From Winslowiella arboricola (GTDB taxonomy: Bacteria; Pseudomonadota; Gammaproteobacteria; Enterobacterales; Enterobacteriaceae), in assembly GCF_025527015.1 (NCBI RefSeq), contig NZ_JAODIM010000029.1:1-63680 (forward strand): a DNA stretch of 63,680 bases, written 5' to 3'. The notes below the pieces were generated by a model. It saw only the letters and a list, made by a program, of their open reading frames with translations. It was not told where the DNA came from and did not search any database. The position numbers were made by a program, and so were the translations under genes. Each line of letters starts with the position of its first letter. The first letter of the stretch is position 1. Shown in pieces: positions 1 to 9,019 of the stretch.

Positions 1-169
1 TGCAATATAAAATTCAGATAAACCAGAGTTAATTAAATCCTGTCATCAGTAATTTCAATTATTAATTATAAAACCAGAATAATTATCATAAGAATAATTC
101 AGGACGGGTGCTCAGGGATCTCTGCCTGACAACCAACAGACGGGGGTTACCCCCCGCCGTTGGGTTGCC

Positions 170-325
170 TTAACCTCTGGATTCGTAAGCCAGAGTCGCC
201 ACAACCTCTGTACTACCTCGCCTGATATATAACTCGCAAAGCGAATTATGGCTTATCCATGCAACAATAAGTATTGTCACACAGATAATTATCAGACTCA
301 GTAATCGCAGTTTTAATGGCGTCAT
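170..325 (-). CDS. Hok/Gef family type I toxin, copy 1 (51 aa)
   Basis: This 51-residue protein has one hydrophobic helix (about residues 6-24) and then the Hok/Gef signature: SLCE at 28-31, an R-x-G-x-TEV stretch at about 36-41, and AYES near the C terminus. Hok toxins insert in the inner membrane and depolarise it. The start is preceded by a strong AAGGAG eight bases upstream. It overlaps the stop of a 20-codon leader frame (ATGA), as mok overlaps hok. The mRNA 5' end and a 3' element can pair (see the fold-back feature). It is too short for default gene callers. Family identity is clear from motifs; activity is untested. Confidence 0.93.
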   Translation of the reverse strand: MTPLKLRLLSLIIICVTILIVAWISHNSLCELYIRRGSTEVVATLAYESRG

Positions 326-384
326 TGCCTTATCTCCTTATTGCCTTGCGGCAGGTAAAAGGCTACCATCATGTTGTCGTGCAT
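322..384 (-). CDS. mok-like leader peptide overlapping hok copy 1
   Basis: A 20-codon frame whose TGA stop overlaps the hok ATG (ATGA). This is the arrangement that couples hok translation to mok in plasmid hok/sok systems. Its start lies inside the region covered by the antisense RNA, so the RNA could block leader translation and therefore toxin translation. The frame has no strong ribosome site of its own that I can point to, and an upstream in-frame start is possible. The assignment rests on architecture, not on protein similarity. Confidence 0.6.
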   Translation of the reverse strand: MHDNMMVAFYLPQGNKEIRQ

Positions 385-431
385 GAGAGTGGCCTCACTT
401 TGACTTAATCGTCGGGGTGGGGCCTTTCTCT
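376..431 (+). ncRNA. Sok-like antisense RNA, copy 1
   Basis: The plus strand carries a -35 TTGCCT (341-346), a 17-base spacer and a -10 TACCAT (364-369). About 7 bases later begins a short RNA that ends in a hairpin: GGCCTCA (391-397) pairs with TGGGGCC (418-424) and is followed by a T-rich tail. The RNA is fully complementary to the mok-like leader start on the hok mRNA. That is the position and size of Sok RNAs. The exact ends are inferred from the promoter and terminator. Confidence 0.75.
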
Positions 432-486
432 TTCTGTCCGTTGCCAATGCTCAGGACAAAAAAGATCCAGAGCACCCGCCGCAGAG

Positions 487-514
487 TTTATATATCACGC
501 CACCTGGTATGCAA
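487..514 (-). promoter_or_regulatory. Promoter of hok mRNA, copy 1
   Basis: On the minus strand: TTGCAT (-35, 509-514), a 16-base spacer, TATAAA (-10, 487-492). The predicted start near 480 places GGGTGCTC at the very 5' end of the mRNA, exactly where the translation-activation (tac) element of hok mRNAs sits. That agreement supports the promoter call. Confidence 0.65.
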
Positions 515-678
515 TATAACATTCAGATAAACCAGAGTTAATTAAATCCTGTCATCAGTAATTTCAATTATTAATTATAAAACCAGAATAATTATCATAA
601 GAATAATTCAGGACGGGTGCTCAGGGATCTCTGCCTTACAACCAACAGACGGGGGTTACCCCCCGCCGTTGGGTTGCC

Positions 679-834
679 TTAACCTCTGGATTCGTAAGCC
701 AGAGTCGCCACAACCTCTGTACTACCTCGCCTGATAACTAACTCGCAAAGCGAATTATGGCTTATCCATGCAACAATAAGTATTGTCACACAGATAATTA
801 TCAGACTCAGTAATCGCAGTTTTAATGGCGCCAT
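679..834 (-). CDS. Hok/Gef family type I toxin, copy 2 (51 aa)
   Basis: This second toxin differs from copy 1 at two residues (Thr2 to Ala, Tyr33 to Val). It keeps the membrane helix, SLCE and AYES motifs, and the same AAGGAG site. Because codon 2 is GCG instead of ACG, the leader frame no longer stops at the toxin start. It reads 13 bases into the toxin gene before a TAA at 822-824. Both copies are open and motif-complete, so neither looks decayed. Confidence 0.92.
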   Translation of the reverse strand: MAPLKLRLLSLIIICVTILIVAWISHNSLCELVIRRGSTEVVATLAYESRG

Positions 835-893
835 TGCCTTATCTCCTTATTGCCTTGCGGCAGGTAAAAGGCTACCATCATGTTGTCTGGCAT
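822..893 (-). CDS. mok-like leader peptide overlapping hok copy 2
   Basis: The same frame as the copy 1 leader, starting at the equivalent ATG (893). It runs 23 codons and ends at TAA 822-824, inside the toxin gene. The open frame also continues upstream of this ATG as far as about 1010, so the true start is uncertain. Its role is inferred from the mok/hok overlap design. Confidence 0.5.
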   Translation of the reverse strand: MPDNMMVAFYLPQGNKEIRQWRH

Positions 894-941
894 GAGGGTG
901 GCCTCACTTTGACTTATATCGTCGGGGTGGGGCCTTTCTCT
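885..941 (+). ncRNA. Sok-like antisense RNA, copy 2
   Basis: The promoter is TTGCCT (850-855), 17 bases, TACCAT (873-878). The terminator stem is GGCCTCA (900-906) with TGGGGCC (928-934), followed by a T-rich tail. The loop is one base longer than in copy 1 and there are a few substitutions. The two antisense RNAs should therefore still cross-pair with both toxin mRNAs. The promoter is identical to copy 1 over both boxes. Confidence 0.73.
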
Positions 942-996
942 TTCTGTCCCTTGCCTATGCTCGGGACAAATAAGATCCAGAGCACCCACCGCAGAG

Positions 997-1024
997 TTTA
1001 CGCTTCTCACCTTTTATTTCGCAA
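997..1024 (-). promoter_or_regulatory. Degenerate promoter of hok mRNA, copy 2
   Basis: The position equivalent to the copy 1 promoter reads TTGCGA (1019-1024), 16 bases, CGTAAA (997-1002). The -10 box has lost the first TA of TATAAA, so this promoter should be weaker than that of copy 1. It lies in the part of the unit where similarity to copy 1 ends. Confidence 0.4.
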
Positions 1025-1251
1025 TATAAAATACTCTGAACCTGCTGTAAGAGAGTTGTTTTATATACATGCTTATAATGAATCCAATTATATTTTCACA
1101 TCTTCATATATCACTCAGATAAATACGTTTTATCTCACGCAACCAATGCCTTCTTAGCGATATAACGTGTAGACTGATGGCAGGAAAACAGGATATTGCC
1201 AAAAAACGCACTATCCTGAAGCAATAAATAACATCTGCAGCGTAGAGGATT

Positions 1252-2025
1252 ATGCAAAAGTCTATTTTAATTACCGGCTGCTCAAGCGGCATTGGCCTGG
1301 TAGCAGCTCATGATTTGCTGCATCGTGGTTATCGGGTGTTGGCCGCCTGCCGTAAAGCCGACGATGTCGCACGTATGGATCAGCTCGGTTTTACCGGTAT
1401 AGAACTCGATCTTGATGATGCACACAGCGTTGAACGCGCGGCGCAGCAGGTGATTGAACTCACCGGTAACGATCTTTACGCGTTGTTTAACAATGGCGGT
1501 TATGGCGTCTATGGCGCACTGGACACCCTGTCGCGCCAGCAACTGGAGCAGCAATTCTCTACCAACTTTTTTGGCACTCATCAGCTAACAATATTACTGT
1601 TGCCGGCGCTGCTGGCCAATGGCGCAGGCCGCATTATTAATACCAGTTCGGTGATGGGATTAGTGTCAACACCGCGCCGTGGCGCTTATGCCGCCAGCAA
1701 ATATGCACTGGAAGCCTGGTCTGATGCGCTGCGCATGGAGCTGCATGGCACGGGCGTGCGGGTCAGCCTGATTGAGCCCGGTCCGATTCATACCCGATTT
1801 ACTGATAATGTGAACCAGACCCGGCAGGACCAACCGGTCACCAACCCGGGTATCGCGGCGCGTTTTACTCTGCCGCCGGAAGCAATCCTGCCAAAATTGC
1901 GCCATGCTTTAGAGAGTCGCTGGCCCAAAATACGTTATCCGGTAACTATGGTGGCGCACGCTATGACTATTTTGCGCCGCCTGTTGCCGGGCTGGATGCT
2001 GGATCGCATTTTGCGCAGTAACTAG
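1252..2025 (+). CDS. ybbO: NADP-dependent short-chain aldehyde reductase YbbO
   Basis: A 257-residue classical short-chain dehydrogenase/reductase that acts in the cytosol on aldehydes in E. coli. Visible parts are the Rossmann motif TGCSSGIG (8-15), an NNGG variant of the usual NNAG (80-83), the catalytic Ser (132/133) and YAASK (146-150), and PGPI after the active site. The C terminus matches E. coli YbbO in length and content. E. coli YbbO has an N-terminal extension not seen here. It lies directly before cnoX, as in E. coli. Confidence 0.95.
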   Translation: MQKSILITGCSSGIGLVAAHDLLHRGYRVLAACRKADDVARMDQLGFTGIELDLDDAHSVERAAQQVIELTGNDLYALFNNGGYGVYGALDTLSRQQLEQQFSTNFFGTHQLTILLLPALLANGAGRIINTSSVMGLVSTPRRGAYAASKYALEAWSDALRMELHGTGVRVSLIEPGPIHTRFTDNVNQTRQDQPVTNPGIAARFTLPPEAILPKLRHALESRWPKIRYPVTMVAHAMTILRRLLPGWMLDRILRSN

Positions 2026-2105
2026 ACGTGTAATAATAATTTCGCTTGAAGCCAGGGGTTACGCCCCAATATCGTTACAAAGTCATCAGCAAAAGAGACG
2101 AATTC

Positions 2106-2963
2106 ATGTCACCACAAGCTTCGATTATCAACATCAATGAATCCAACCTGCACCAGACACTGGAGCAGTCGACGTCCATACCGGTGCTGTTCTACTTCTG
2201 GTCTGAACGCAGCCAGCACTGTCAGCAGCTGACGCCGATTCTGGATCGCCTGGCGCAGGAGTATGCAGGGCAGTTTATTCTGGCTAAACTGGATTGCGAT
2301 ACCGAACAGGCGGTGGCGTCTCAGTTTGGACTGCGCTCTATCCCGACAGTCTATCTGTTCCAGAACGGCCAGCCGGTTGATGGTTTCCAGGGGCCGCAGC
2401 CTGAAGAAGCTGTACGCGCATTGCTGGAAAAGGTTTTGCCACGTCCGGAAGAGCTGAAGGCGCAGGAAGCCGTGGCGCTGATGCAGGAAGGCAAAATGAT
2501 CGACGCGCTGCCCTTGCTGAAAGATGCCTGGCAGCTGAGCAACCAGTCGAGTGATGTCGGTTTTCTGCTGGCTGAAGTGCTGATCGCGTTAAACCGCAGC
2601 GATGAAGCCGAAACCATTCTTAAGGTCGTACCGCTTCAGGATCAGGATACCCGTTATCAGGGGCTGCTGGCGCAGATTGAGTTGCTGAAACAGGCCGCTG
2701 ATACGCCGGAGATCCAGCAGCTGCAACAGCAGCTGGAAGCGGAACCAGAGAATGCCGGACTGGCGGCGAAACTCGCTCTCCAGTTGCATCAGGTTGGGCG
2801 TAATGAAGAAGCGCTGGAGTTACTGCTTATCCATCTGAAAAAAGATATGAATGCGGCGGATGGCCAGGTGCGTAAAATGTTGCAGGAGATCCTTGCGGCA
2901 CTTGGCACCGGCGATGCACTTGCGGCAAAATACCGTCGTCAGCTCTACTCTTTGCTCTACTAA
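2106..2963 (+). CDS. cnoX: Chaperedoxin CnoX (YbbN)
   Basis: A 285-residue protein with a thioredoxin fold (about 1-110) and C-terminal TPR-like helices. It holds unfolded proteins under bleach stress and hands them to GroEL and DnaK. The active site reads SQHC, so the first catalytic Cys is missing, as in E. coli CnoX, which is a chaperone rather than a classical thioredoxin. I chose the ATG at 2106 because its N terminus aligns with E. coli; the open frame extends 20 codons upstream without support. E. coli has fetAB between this gene and qmcA; here qmcA follows at once. Confidence 0.96.
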   Translation: MSPQASIININESNLHQTLEQSTSIPVLFYFWSERSQHCQQLTPILDRLAQEYAGQFILAKLDCDTEQAVASQFGLRSIPTVYLFQNGQPVDGFQGPQPEEAVRALLEKVLPRPEELKAQEAVALMQEGKMIDALPLLKDAWQLSNQSSDVGFLLAEVLIALNRSDEAETILKVVPLQDQDTRYQGLLAQIELLKQAADTPEIQQLQQQLEAEPENAGLAAKLALQLHQVGRNEEALELLLIHLKKDMNAADGQVRKMLQEILAALGTGDALAAKYRRQLYSLLY

Positions 2964-2976
2964 TTCAGGAATCAAG

Positions 2977-2998
2977 CGGGCCGAAGCGACTCGGCCCG
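2977..2998 (+). terminator. Inverted repeat between cnoX and qmcA
   Basis: CGGGCCGA (2977-2984) and TCGGCCCG (2991-2998) can form an 8-bp stem with a 6-base loop 14 bases after cnoX. No T tract follows, so it is a weak terminator or mRNA-end stabiliser at best. Confidence 0.4.
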
Positions 2999-3025
2999 TC
3001 AATTTAACAGTCAGGAGGTTTATCT

Positions 3026-3943
3026 ATGTTAGCCATTATCCCGGTACTCATCATACTGGCGCTTATTGTTGTCTGGTCTGGTATCAAAATCGTCCCACAG
3101 GGCTATCAGTGGACGGTTGAACGCTTTGGCCGTTATACCAAAACACTCTCCCCCGGACTTAACCTGATCGTTCCTTTTATGGATCGTGTAGGTCGCAAGA
3201 TCAATATGATGGAACAGGTACTGGATATTCCCTCGCAGGAGATCATCTCCAAAGACAACGCCAACGTCACTATTGATGCCGTCTGTTTTATTCAGGTGAT
3301 TGATGCCTCGCGGGCCGCTTATGAAGTCAGCAACCTTGAGCTGTCGATCCTTAATCTCACCATGACCAACATTCGTACCGTACTCGGCTCGATGGAGCTG
3401 GATGAGATGCTGTCACAGCGTGACAATATTAATACCCGTCTGCTGCATATTGTTGATGAAGCCACCAATCCCTGGGGCATTAAAGTGACGCGTATTGAGA
3501 TTCGTGACGTGCGTCCACCCGCCGAGCTGATTGCCTCAATGAATGCACAGATGAAAGCGGAGCGTACCAAACGCGCCGATATCCTTGAAGCTGAAGGGGT
3601 ACGCCAGGCCGCCATTCTGCGTGCGGAAGGCGATAAACAGTCACAAATTCTGAAAGCTGAAGGTGAACGCCAGTCAGCATTTTTACAAGCTGAAGCGCGT
3701 GAACGTGCCGCCGAAGCTGAAGCGCGCGCCACGCAGATGGTTTCTGAAGCCATTGCCGCAGGCGACCTGCAGGCGATTAACTACTTTGTCGCCCAGAAAT
3801 ATACCGATGCACTGCAAAAAATTGGTTCGGCAAATAACAGTAAAGTGGTACTGATGCCGCTGGAAGCCACCAGCCTGATGGGTTCCATTGCCGGCATCAG
3901 CGAGTTATTAAACGAGAGCAAGAAGGATCGGAGTAAAAACTGA
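3026..3943 (+). CDS. qmcA: SPFH/band 7 membrane protein QmcA
   Basis: A 305-residue inner-membrane protein with an N-terminal transmembrane helix (about 3-22). An SPFH domain follows (about 25-200), then a long Ala/Glu-rich coiled coil (about 190-260) with repeated AEG-x-RQ units. In E. coli QmcA is a multimeric membrane-microdomain protein whose overproduction suppresses htpX ftsH loss. A good AGGAGG site precedes the start. Its stop overlaps the start of ybbJ by one base, so the two form an operon, as is general for SPFH/NfeD pairs. Confidence 0.97.
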   Translation: MLAIIPVLIILALIVVWSGIKIVPQGYQWTVERFGRYTKTLSPGLNLIVPFMDRVGRKINMMEQVLDIPSQEIISKDNANVTIDAVCFIQVIDASRAAYEVSNLELSILNLTMTNIRTVLGSMELDEMLSQRDNINTRLLHIVDEATNPWGIKVTRIEIRDVRPPAELIASMNAQMKAERTKRADILEAEGVRQAAILRAEGDKQSQILKAEGERQSAFLQAEARERAAEAEARATQMVSEAIAAGDLQAINYFVAQKYTDALQKIGSANNSKVVLMPLEATSLMGSIAGISELLNESKKDRSKN

Positions 3944-4392
3944 TGCTGGCTGAAATGATTGCCCACCCACACTGGTTCTGGCTGACGTTAGGCGGGCTGT
4001 TACTGGCCGCCGAAATGCTGGGAACCAGTGGCTATCTGCTGTGGAGTGGTATCTCGGCGGTGTTGGTTGGGCTGCTGGTCTGGCTGTTGCCACTGTCGTG
4101 GGAGTGGCAGGGCGGCATATTTGCGCTGCTGATTATGGTATCGGCTCTGTTATGGTTCCGCTGGATGCAGCGACGTGACCGTAAACAGACACCGAGTACG
4201 CTAAATAAGCGCGGCAGCCAGATGATTGGCCTGCATCTGACTCTGCAGACACCACTGGTTAATGGTTTGGGTCATGTGAAAATCGGCGACAGCAGCTGGC
4301 GCGTTCAGGCTGACAACGATCTGCCCGCAGGGAGTGAGGTGATAGTGACCGCCGTTGAGGGGATCACCCTGCGAATCAGCCCCCGGATTTAA
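3943..4392 (+). CDS. ybbJ: NfeD-like membrane protein YbbJ
   Basis: 149 residues with two or three hydrophobic helices in the first 75 and a small OB-fold (NfeD C-terminal) domain from about 85. NfeD proteins partner with SPFH proteins; here the start overlaps the qmcA stop (TGATG). The 3' end overlaps the end of the convergent cueR by 17 bp. The specific molecular role is unknown; partnership with QmcA is inferred from gene order and family. Confidence 0.94.
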   Translation: MLAEMIAHPHWFWLTLGGLLLAAEMLGTSGYLLWSGISAVLVGLLVWLLPLSWEWQGGIFALLIMVSALLWFRWMQRRDRKQTPSTLNKRGSQMIGLHLTLQTPLVNGLGHVKIGDSSWRVQADNDLPAGSEVIVTAVEGITLRISPRI

Positions 4393-4798
4393 CTGTTTTA
4401 CCGGTGTGACAGCAGCCTGCAAGGTTATTGATAATCGGGCAATCGGCGCTGTCATCGCCCGGACAAGCCTCCGCCAGTGCCAGCAGGCGCTGGCGCATAA
4501 GGGTTAATTGCTGGATGTGCGCTTCAATTTCCGCCACTTTATCCAGCGTACGTGCTTTGACATCAGCACTATGCCGCTGCGGATTATTAAACAGCGCCAC
4601 CATCTCGCGACATTCATCCAGATTAAACCCTACCTGCCGTGACTGGCGCAGCAGCATCAGCTCTTCGATATGCTTGCTGGTATAACTACGGTAACCATTT
4701 TCGCTGCGCAGAGGCGGCGTCACCACGCCCTTTTCCTCATAAAAACGAATCGCTTTACTGGTGAGCCCGGTTTTTTTTGCCACATCACTGATATTCAT
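4376..4798 (-). CDS. cueR: Copper-responsive MerR-family activator CueR
   Basis: 140 residues: a winged-helix DNA-binding domain (1-70), a dimerisation helix, and the metal loop with Cys112 and Cys120, the two Cu(I)/Ag(I) ligands of E. coli CueR. It activates copA by realigning a promoter with a long spacer, and that operator is visible upstream of copA. I chose the start at 4798 to match E. coli; the frame is open seven codons further. It overlaps the convergent ybbJ by 17 bp. Confidence 0.97.
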   Translation of the reverse strand: MNISDVAKKTGLTSKAIRFYEEKGVVTPPLRSENGYRSYTSKHIEELMLLRQSRQVGFNLDECREMVALFNNPQRHSADVKARTLDKVAEIEAHIQQLTLMRQRLLALAEACPGDDSADCPIINNLAGCCHTGKTVKSGG

Positions 4799-4933
4799 CG
4801 TTGCACCTTTTATAACCACCTGTTCGCCAGCGGAATCTTAACAGATGTTGCCCGGAGAGATACCGTGTCGGCTCGCGATTTTCACCTCTCTTTGCCTGTT
4901 AATGCTTCCCCAGCCCATTAACGGATTTAAAAA

Positions 4934-5323
4934 CTAAAATGCACCACCGGCCCCTTTCGCTATTGCTACCACAGCGACACCAATGGCAACAACGATAGCG
5001 ACGGTTACAGCACTACCGCCAACCAAAGCGGACGTTTTTGTTTTAGAGAGATCTTTTCTTTCAATCGATGCTATCTGCGAGAGAGGAATTACCTGACCAT
5101 TATTAGCGACAATAGAATTTGGTTCTATTTTTTCTATCGTCACCTGACCACTGTCACCACTTTTTAATTTGTATTTAATGATATCGCCAACGTACAGCGG
5201 TGGTTCTGTTTTATAATAACTGTATTGGCTGCCAATTTGTTCCGGTTTAAGCTGTACAGCGTTATAGGATGTACAGCCCCCTGACAACAATATTGATAGC
5301 ATGATAATCGAAATGATTTTCAT
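4934..5323 (-). CDS. Small putative lipoprotein of unknown function
   Basis: 129 residues. The N terminus is a lipoprotein-type signal (two basic/polar residues, hydrophobic core, LSGGC with Cys17). A polar beta-rich middle follows (about 18-95), then a hydrophobic, Gly/Ala/Val-rich C-terminal segment (about 100-125) that could span or coat a membrane. A GGAGG site lies six bases before the chosen ATG. Base composition is more AT-rich than its neighbours, and it sits where E. coli has ybaS-ybaT, suggesting a variable slot. I do not recognise the family. Confidence 0.75.
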   Translation of the reverse strand: MKIISIIMLSILLSGGCTSYNAVQLKPEQIGSQYSYYKTEPPLYVGDIIKYKLKSGDSGQVTIEKIEPNSIVANNGQVIPLSQIASIERKDLSKTKTSALVGGSAVTVAIVVAIGVAVVAIAKGAGGAF

Positions 5324-5509
5324 AATCCCTCCGGTCTCTGTTATTTCAGCAACCTGCAACTGCTGAAACTTACCCGTACATGATTATCGCCAGTACCAGT
5401 CCATTTCTTCGCGTAGCGCACAATACTGAAAAAATCATCAGGTCAACGAGTGAAACCAAATTGTCTGGTCAGACACCAAAGGTTGTTTTTTAATTATCAG
5501 GATAACTGC

Positions 5510-5540
5510 TTGACCTTCCCCTTGATGGAAGGTTTAACCT
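5510..5540 (+). promoter_or_regulatory. CueR-controlled copA promoter and operator
   Basis: -35 TTGACC (5510-5515) and -10 TAACCT (5535-5540) are separated by 19 bases, the overlong spacing of MerR-type promoters. Inside the spacer region lies the dyad ACCTTCC-N7-GGAAGGT (5513-5533), nearly identical to the E. coli copA operator. CueR encoded at 4376-4798 is the expected regulator. Confidence 0.95.
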
Positions 5541-5594
5541 TGAATTCAATCCAGATTGATATTAAGTCAGGATGGATAATCAGGAGCGATAACT

Positions 5595-8108
5595 ATGTCA
5601 CAAACTACGTTACTGGCGCTGGACGGTTTGTCCTGCGGCCACTGTGTAAAAAGAGTCAAAGAAGCACTGGAACAGCGTACCGATGTTGAACAGGTGGATG
5701 TCACGATCATCGAAGCTCGGGTGACCGGCGCTGCCACCGGCGCTGAGTTGATAGCCACCGTAGAACAGGCCGGATATCACGCCAGCCTGCAACAGAGCGA
5801 CATCCACCCAAAGCCTGACCCGTTGCCAGATTCAGACCTTCAGCCGGAAGCGCTGACAGCGGATACTCAACAGCTTCCGGCCCCCTCTTCCACCGACAGC
5901 CATCAGTTACTGATCGACGGCATGAGCTGCGCCAGTTGCGTCAGCCGGGTGCAGAATGCGCTGCAACAGGTGTCGGGTGTCGTCCAGGCAAGGGTAAACC
6001 TGGCGGATCGCAGCGCCCTGGTTTTGGGTTCTGTGACAGCCGAGGCGCTGGTGCACGCGGTGAGCAGCGCCGGTTATCACGCGGAAGTTATCGAGGATGA
6101 CCAGCTGCGGCGGGAAAAACAGCAGCACAACGCCCGCCGCGCGATGCGCCGTTTTAGCTGGCAGTCAGCGCTGGCGCTGACGCTGGGTATCCCGCTGATG
6201 GTATGGGGAATGTTCGGCGATAATATGATGCTGACCGCCAGCAACCGTAGTGGCTGGCTGGTGGTCGGCGTAATTACCTTGTTGGTGATGGTGACTGCCG
6301 GTGGTCATTTCTATCGCAGCGCATGGCGCAGCCTGCTAAAAGGCGCGGCGACCATGGATATGCTGGTGGCGCTGGGTACGTCTGCGGCCTGGCTCTACTC
6401 GATTAGCGTTAATATCTGGCCCGACTTTTTCCCGATGGCGGCGCGCCATCTCTATTATGAAGCCAGTGCGATGATTATTGGCCTGATTAACCTTGGCCAT
6501 GCGCTGGAGCAGCGGGCACGTCAGCGCTCCTCAAAAGCGCTGGAGCGGCTGCTGGATCTGACACCCCCTTCCGCCCGGGTGGTGACTGAACAGGGCGAGC
6601 AAACCCTGCCATTAAGCGCAGTGACGCCAGGTATGACTTTGCGTCTGACCACCGGTGATCGCGTTCCGGTGGATGGTGATATTAATCAGGGTGAAGCCTG
6701 GCTGGACGAAGCGATGCTGACCGGCGAGCCGCTGCCGCAGCAGAAATCAGTGGGTGATGCGCTGCATGCCGGAACGCTGCTACAGGATGGCAGCGTACTG
6801 TTTACCGCGCGCGCCGTTGGCAAAAACACCACCCTGGCGCGGATTATCCAGATGGTTCGCCAGGCGCAAAGCAGCAAGCCGGAAATCGGCAAACTGGCTG
6901 ACCGTATTTCAGCGGTATTTGTACCAGCCGTGGTGGCTATCGCCGTGCTCAGCGCCGCCATCTGGTATTTCGTTGGGCCACAGCCGCAGCTGGTTTACAC
7001 CCTGGTGATTGCCACTACCGTGCTGATTATCGCCTGTCCTTGCGCGCTGGGGCTGGCGACGCCAATGTCGATTATTTCCGGCGTCGGCCGCGCTGCCGAA
7101 TTTGGCGTGCTGGTACGGGATGCCGATGCCCTGCAACGCGCCAGCAGCCTTGATACGCTGGTATTTGATAAAACCGGCACGCTGACGGAAGGTGTCCCGC
7201 GCGTTACCGATATTTTCACCTTTAATCAGATCGATGAAGCGCAGGTATTACTGTGGGCCGCGGCACTTGAGCAGGGTTCCAGCCACCCGCTGGCAAGGGC
7301 GATAACTGAACGCGCCAATAACCAAACTCTGCCGGTAACTGAGCAATTTCGTACAATACGCGGCCTTGGGGTCAGCGGCACAATTGACGGCGTGCCGATG
7401 CTGCTGGGCAACAGCGCACTGATGCATCAGCATCAGATAGATACTGCGGCAGTGGAAAGCGTGGTTAGCGCGCAGGCAGAGAGCGGCGCCACGCCGGTGT
7501 TGCTGGCGGCGGCGGGTCAGGTGGTGGCGGTAATGGCGATCCGCGATCCGCTGCGGACTGGCAGTCGCGAAGCGCTGCAACGTCTGCATCAGCTGGGCTA
7601 TCGCCTGGTGATGCTGACCGGGGATAACCCGGCGACCGCCAGTGCCATTGCGCGCCAGGCCGGTCTGGATCAGGTGATTGCCGGCGTACTACCCGATGGC
7701 AAAGCGCAGGCGATTATTCAGCTGCAACAACAGGGTCACCAGGTCGCGATGATTGGCGACGGCATTAACGATGCGCCGGCGCTGGCGCAGGCTGATGTCG
7801 GCATTGCGATGGGTAGCGGCAGTGATGTGGCGATTGAAACCGCTGCCATCACCCTGATGCGCCACGACCTGAACAGCGTGGCCGACGCGCTGGCGATTGC
7901 CAGGGCCACTTTACGCAATATGAAGCAGAACCTGTTGGGTGCCTTTATCTATAACTCACTGGGGATACCGATTGCTGCAGGGGTGCTCTATCCGCTGACT
8001 GGCACCCTGCTAAGCCCGGTAGTGGCAGGGGCGGCGATGGCATTATCGTCGATTACCGTGGTCAGCAATGCCAATCGCCTGCTGCGTTATCAGCCGCCAA
8101 AGTATTGA
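5595..8108 (+). CDS. copA: Cu(I)-exporting P1B-type ATPase CopA
   Basis: 837 residues. It has two N-terminal metal-binding domains with CGHC (Cys14, Cys17) and CASC (Cys112, Cys115), then eight predicted membrane helices. The actuator motif TGEP is near 375, the transport motif CPC near 480, the phosphorylation motif DKTGT near 525 and the hinge GDGIND near 720. It pumps Cu(I) and Ag(I) from cytosol to periplasm. Induction by CueR is shown by the operator 55 bases upstream of the start. No internal frameshift candidate for the short CopA(Z) chaperone was examined in detail. Confidence 0.98.
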   Translation: MSQTTLLALDGLSCGHCVKRVKEALEQRTDVEQVDVTIIEARVTGAATGAELIATVEQAGYHASLQQSDIHPKPDPLPDSDLQPEALTADTQQLPAPSSTDSHQLLIDGMSCASCVSRVQNALQQVSGVVQARVNLADRSALVLGSVTAEALVHAVSSAGYHAEVIEDDQLRREKQQHNARRAMRRFSWQSALALTLGIPLMVWGMFGDNMMLTASNRSGWLVVGVITLLVMVTAGGHFYRSAWRSLLKGAATMDMLVALGTSAAWLYSISVNIWPDFFPMAARHLYYEASAMIIGLINLGHALEQRARQRSSKALERLLDLTPPSARVVTEQGEQTLPLSAVTPGMTLRLTTGDRVPVDGDINQGEAWLDEAMLTGEPLPQQKSVGDALHAGTLLQDGSVLFTARAVGKNTTLARIIQMVRQAQSSKPEIGKLADRISAVFVPAVVAIAVLSAAIWYFVGPQPQLVYTLVIATTVLIIACPCALGLATPMSIISGVGRAAEFGVLVRDADALQRASSLDTLVFDKTGTLTEGVPRVTDIFTFNQIDEAQVLLWAAALEQGSSHPLARAITERANNQTLPVTEQFRTIRGLGVSGTIDGVPMLLGNSALMHQHQIDTAAVESVVSAQAESGATPVLLAAAGQVVAVMAIRDPLRTGSREALQRLHQLGYRLVMLTGDNPATASAIARQAGLDQVIAGVLPDGKAQAIIQLQQQGHQVAMIGDGINDAPALAQADVGIAMGSGSDVAIETAAITLMRHDLNSVADALAIARATLRNMKQNLLGAFIYNSLGIPIAAGVLYPLTGTLLSPVVAGAAMALSSITVVSNANRLLRYQPPKY

Positions 8109-8215
8109 TGTACAGGGATTACCTCGCCTTGTAACTGGCGCATTACAGAGCTTTCCTCTGTTCATCAGTAAGTTTAACCGCTAGCATAAATCGTTTCCTT
8201 TCATGAGGCGGCATA

Positions 8216-9019
8216 ATGGTTAAATTACTGCACAGAGTCAGCTCCCTGTTCAGAGCACTCTCTCCGGTGAAGTATGCATATCCGGCGCTGGATATCATGT
8301 TGCCCGCTAAGCGCCAGCTTCATCTGGTCGGCAGTATCCATATGGGTACCCGCGATATGATGCCGCTACCCGCAGCACTGCTGCAGCGTCTTAATCGCGC
8401 CGATGCGCTGATTGTCGAGGCGGATATTACCGGCGGCGCTTCGCCTTTCGCCCATAGCGAAACCCATGCGCCGCTGGAGCAGCGCCTGTCAGTGCAGAAT
8501 ATGCCAACGCTGCTGCGCCTCTGTGATGAGCTGGCGATTAATGCGGAGATGATCGCCTCGCTGCCGGGCTGGCAGGTAGCGCTGATGTTACAGGCGCAGC
8601 AGGCGCAACGGCTGGGGCTGCGACCTGATTACGGTATCGACTATCAGCTGTTGCAGGCCGCTAAACAGCGCGAGCTAAAAATTATTGAGCTGGAAGGGCC
8701 GGACGAACAGCTCGAACTGCTGAAAGCGCTGCCGGATAACGGTATGCCGCTGCTGGAGGATACGCTGCAGCACTGGCACACCAATGCGCGCATGTTGCAA
8801 ACCATGGTGAGCTGGTGGCTTGAAGCGCCGCCGGGTCAGCGTCAGGTCGAACTGCCGAGCACATTTAGCAGTGAACTGAATGATGTATTAATGCACCAGC
8901 GCAACCAGCGCTGGTCAGATGCGTTACTAAGCATGCCGCCAGGCCGCTATATCGTTGCGGTAGGTGCGCTGCATCTCTATGGCGATGGCAATTTGCCGGA
9001 TCTGCTGAAAGGCAGATAA
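8216..9019 (+). CDS. ybaP: TraB/GumN family protein YbaP
   Basis: 267 residues, matching E. coli YbaP along its length. The TraB/GumN fold is marked by the N-terminal GSIHMG motif (about 38-43) and the C-terminal VAVGALHLYGDGNL motif, which carries the second conserved His. Related proteins include the Tiki metalloprotease family, so a metal-dependent hydrolase is possible, but no activity is established for YbaP. No clear signal peptide is visible. The gene ends just upstream of the chiX terminator on the other strand. Confidence 0.93.
   Translation: MVKLLHRVSSLFRALSPVKYAYPALDIMLPAKRQLHLVGSIHMGTRDMMPLPAALLQRLNRADALIVEADITGGASPFAHSETHAPLEQRLSVQNMPTLLRLCDELAINAEMIASLPGWQVALMLQAQQAQRLGLRPDYGIDYQLLQAAKQRELKIIELEGPDEQLELLKALPDNGMPLLEDTLQHWHTNARMLQTMVSWWLEAPPGQRQVELPSTFSSELNDVLMHQRNQRWSDALLSMPPGRYIVAVGALHLYGDGNLPDLLKGR

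Larger units (their letters stand above)
106..477 (-). other. Fold-back (tac/fbi) pairing elements of hok mRNA, copy 1
   Basis: In the minus-strand transcript, GGGTGCTC-T-GGATCT at the 5' end (477-463) can pair with AGATCC-CT-GAGCACCC near the 3' end (121-106): 8 plus 6 base pairs around a small bulge. In hok mRNA the 3' fbi element pairs with the 5' tac element to keep full-length mRNA silent until 3' trimming. The interval given spans both arms. The same arms are present in copy 2 (987-973 with 630-615). Confidence 0.75.
1..1030. repeat. Tandem duplication of a hok/sok toxin-antitoxin unit
   Basis: The block starting at base 2 (GCAATATAA...) recurs at 511, and its first bases recur again at 1021. 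This gives two near-identical units of 509 and 510 bp plus a short third start. The units differ by scattered substitutions and a 1-base indel in the antisense RNA loop. Each unit carries a complete Hok/Sok-like module. The window begins at the unit boundary, so further copies could lie to the left. The similarity fades after about 1031. Confidence 0.93.

Noticed and set aside
825..1157. 110-codon plus-strand frame over the second hok unit
   Set aside because: It is antisense to the hok copy 2 leader and runs through the Sok-like terminator; it is a by-product of the toxin-antitoxin region.
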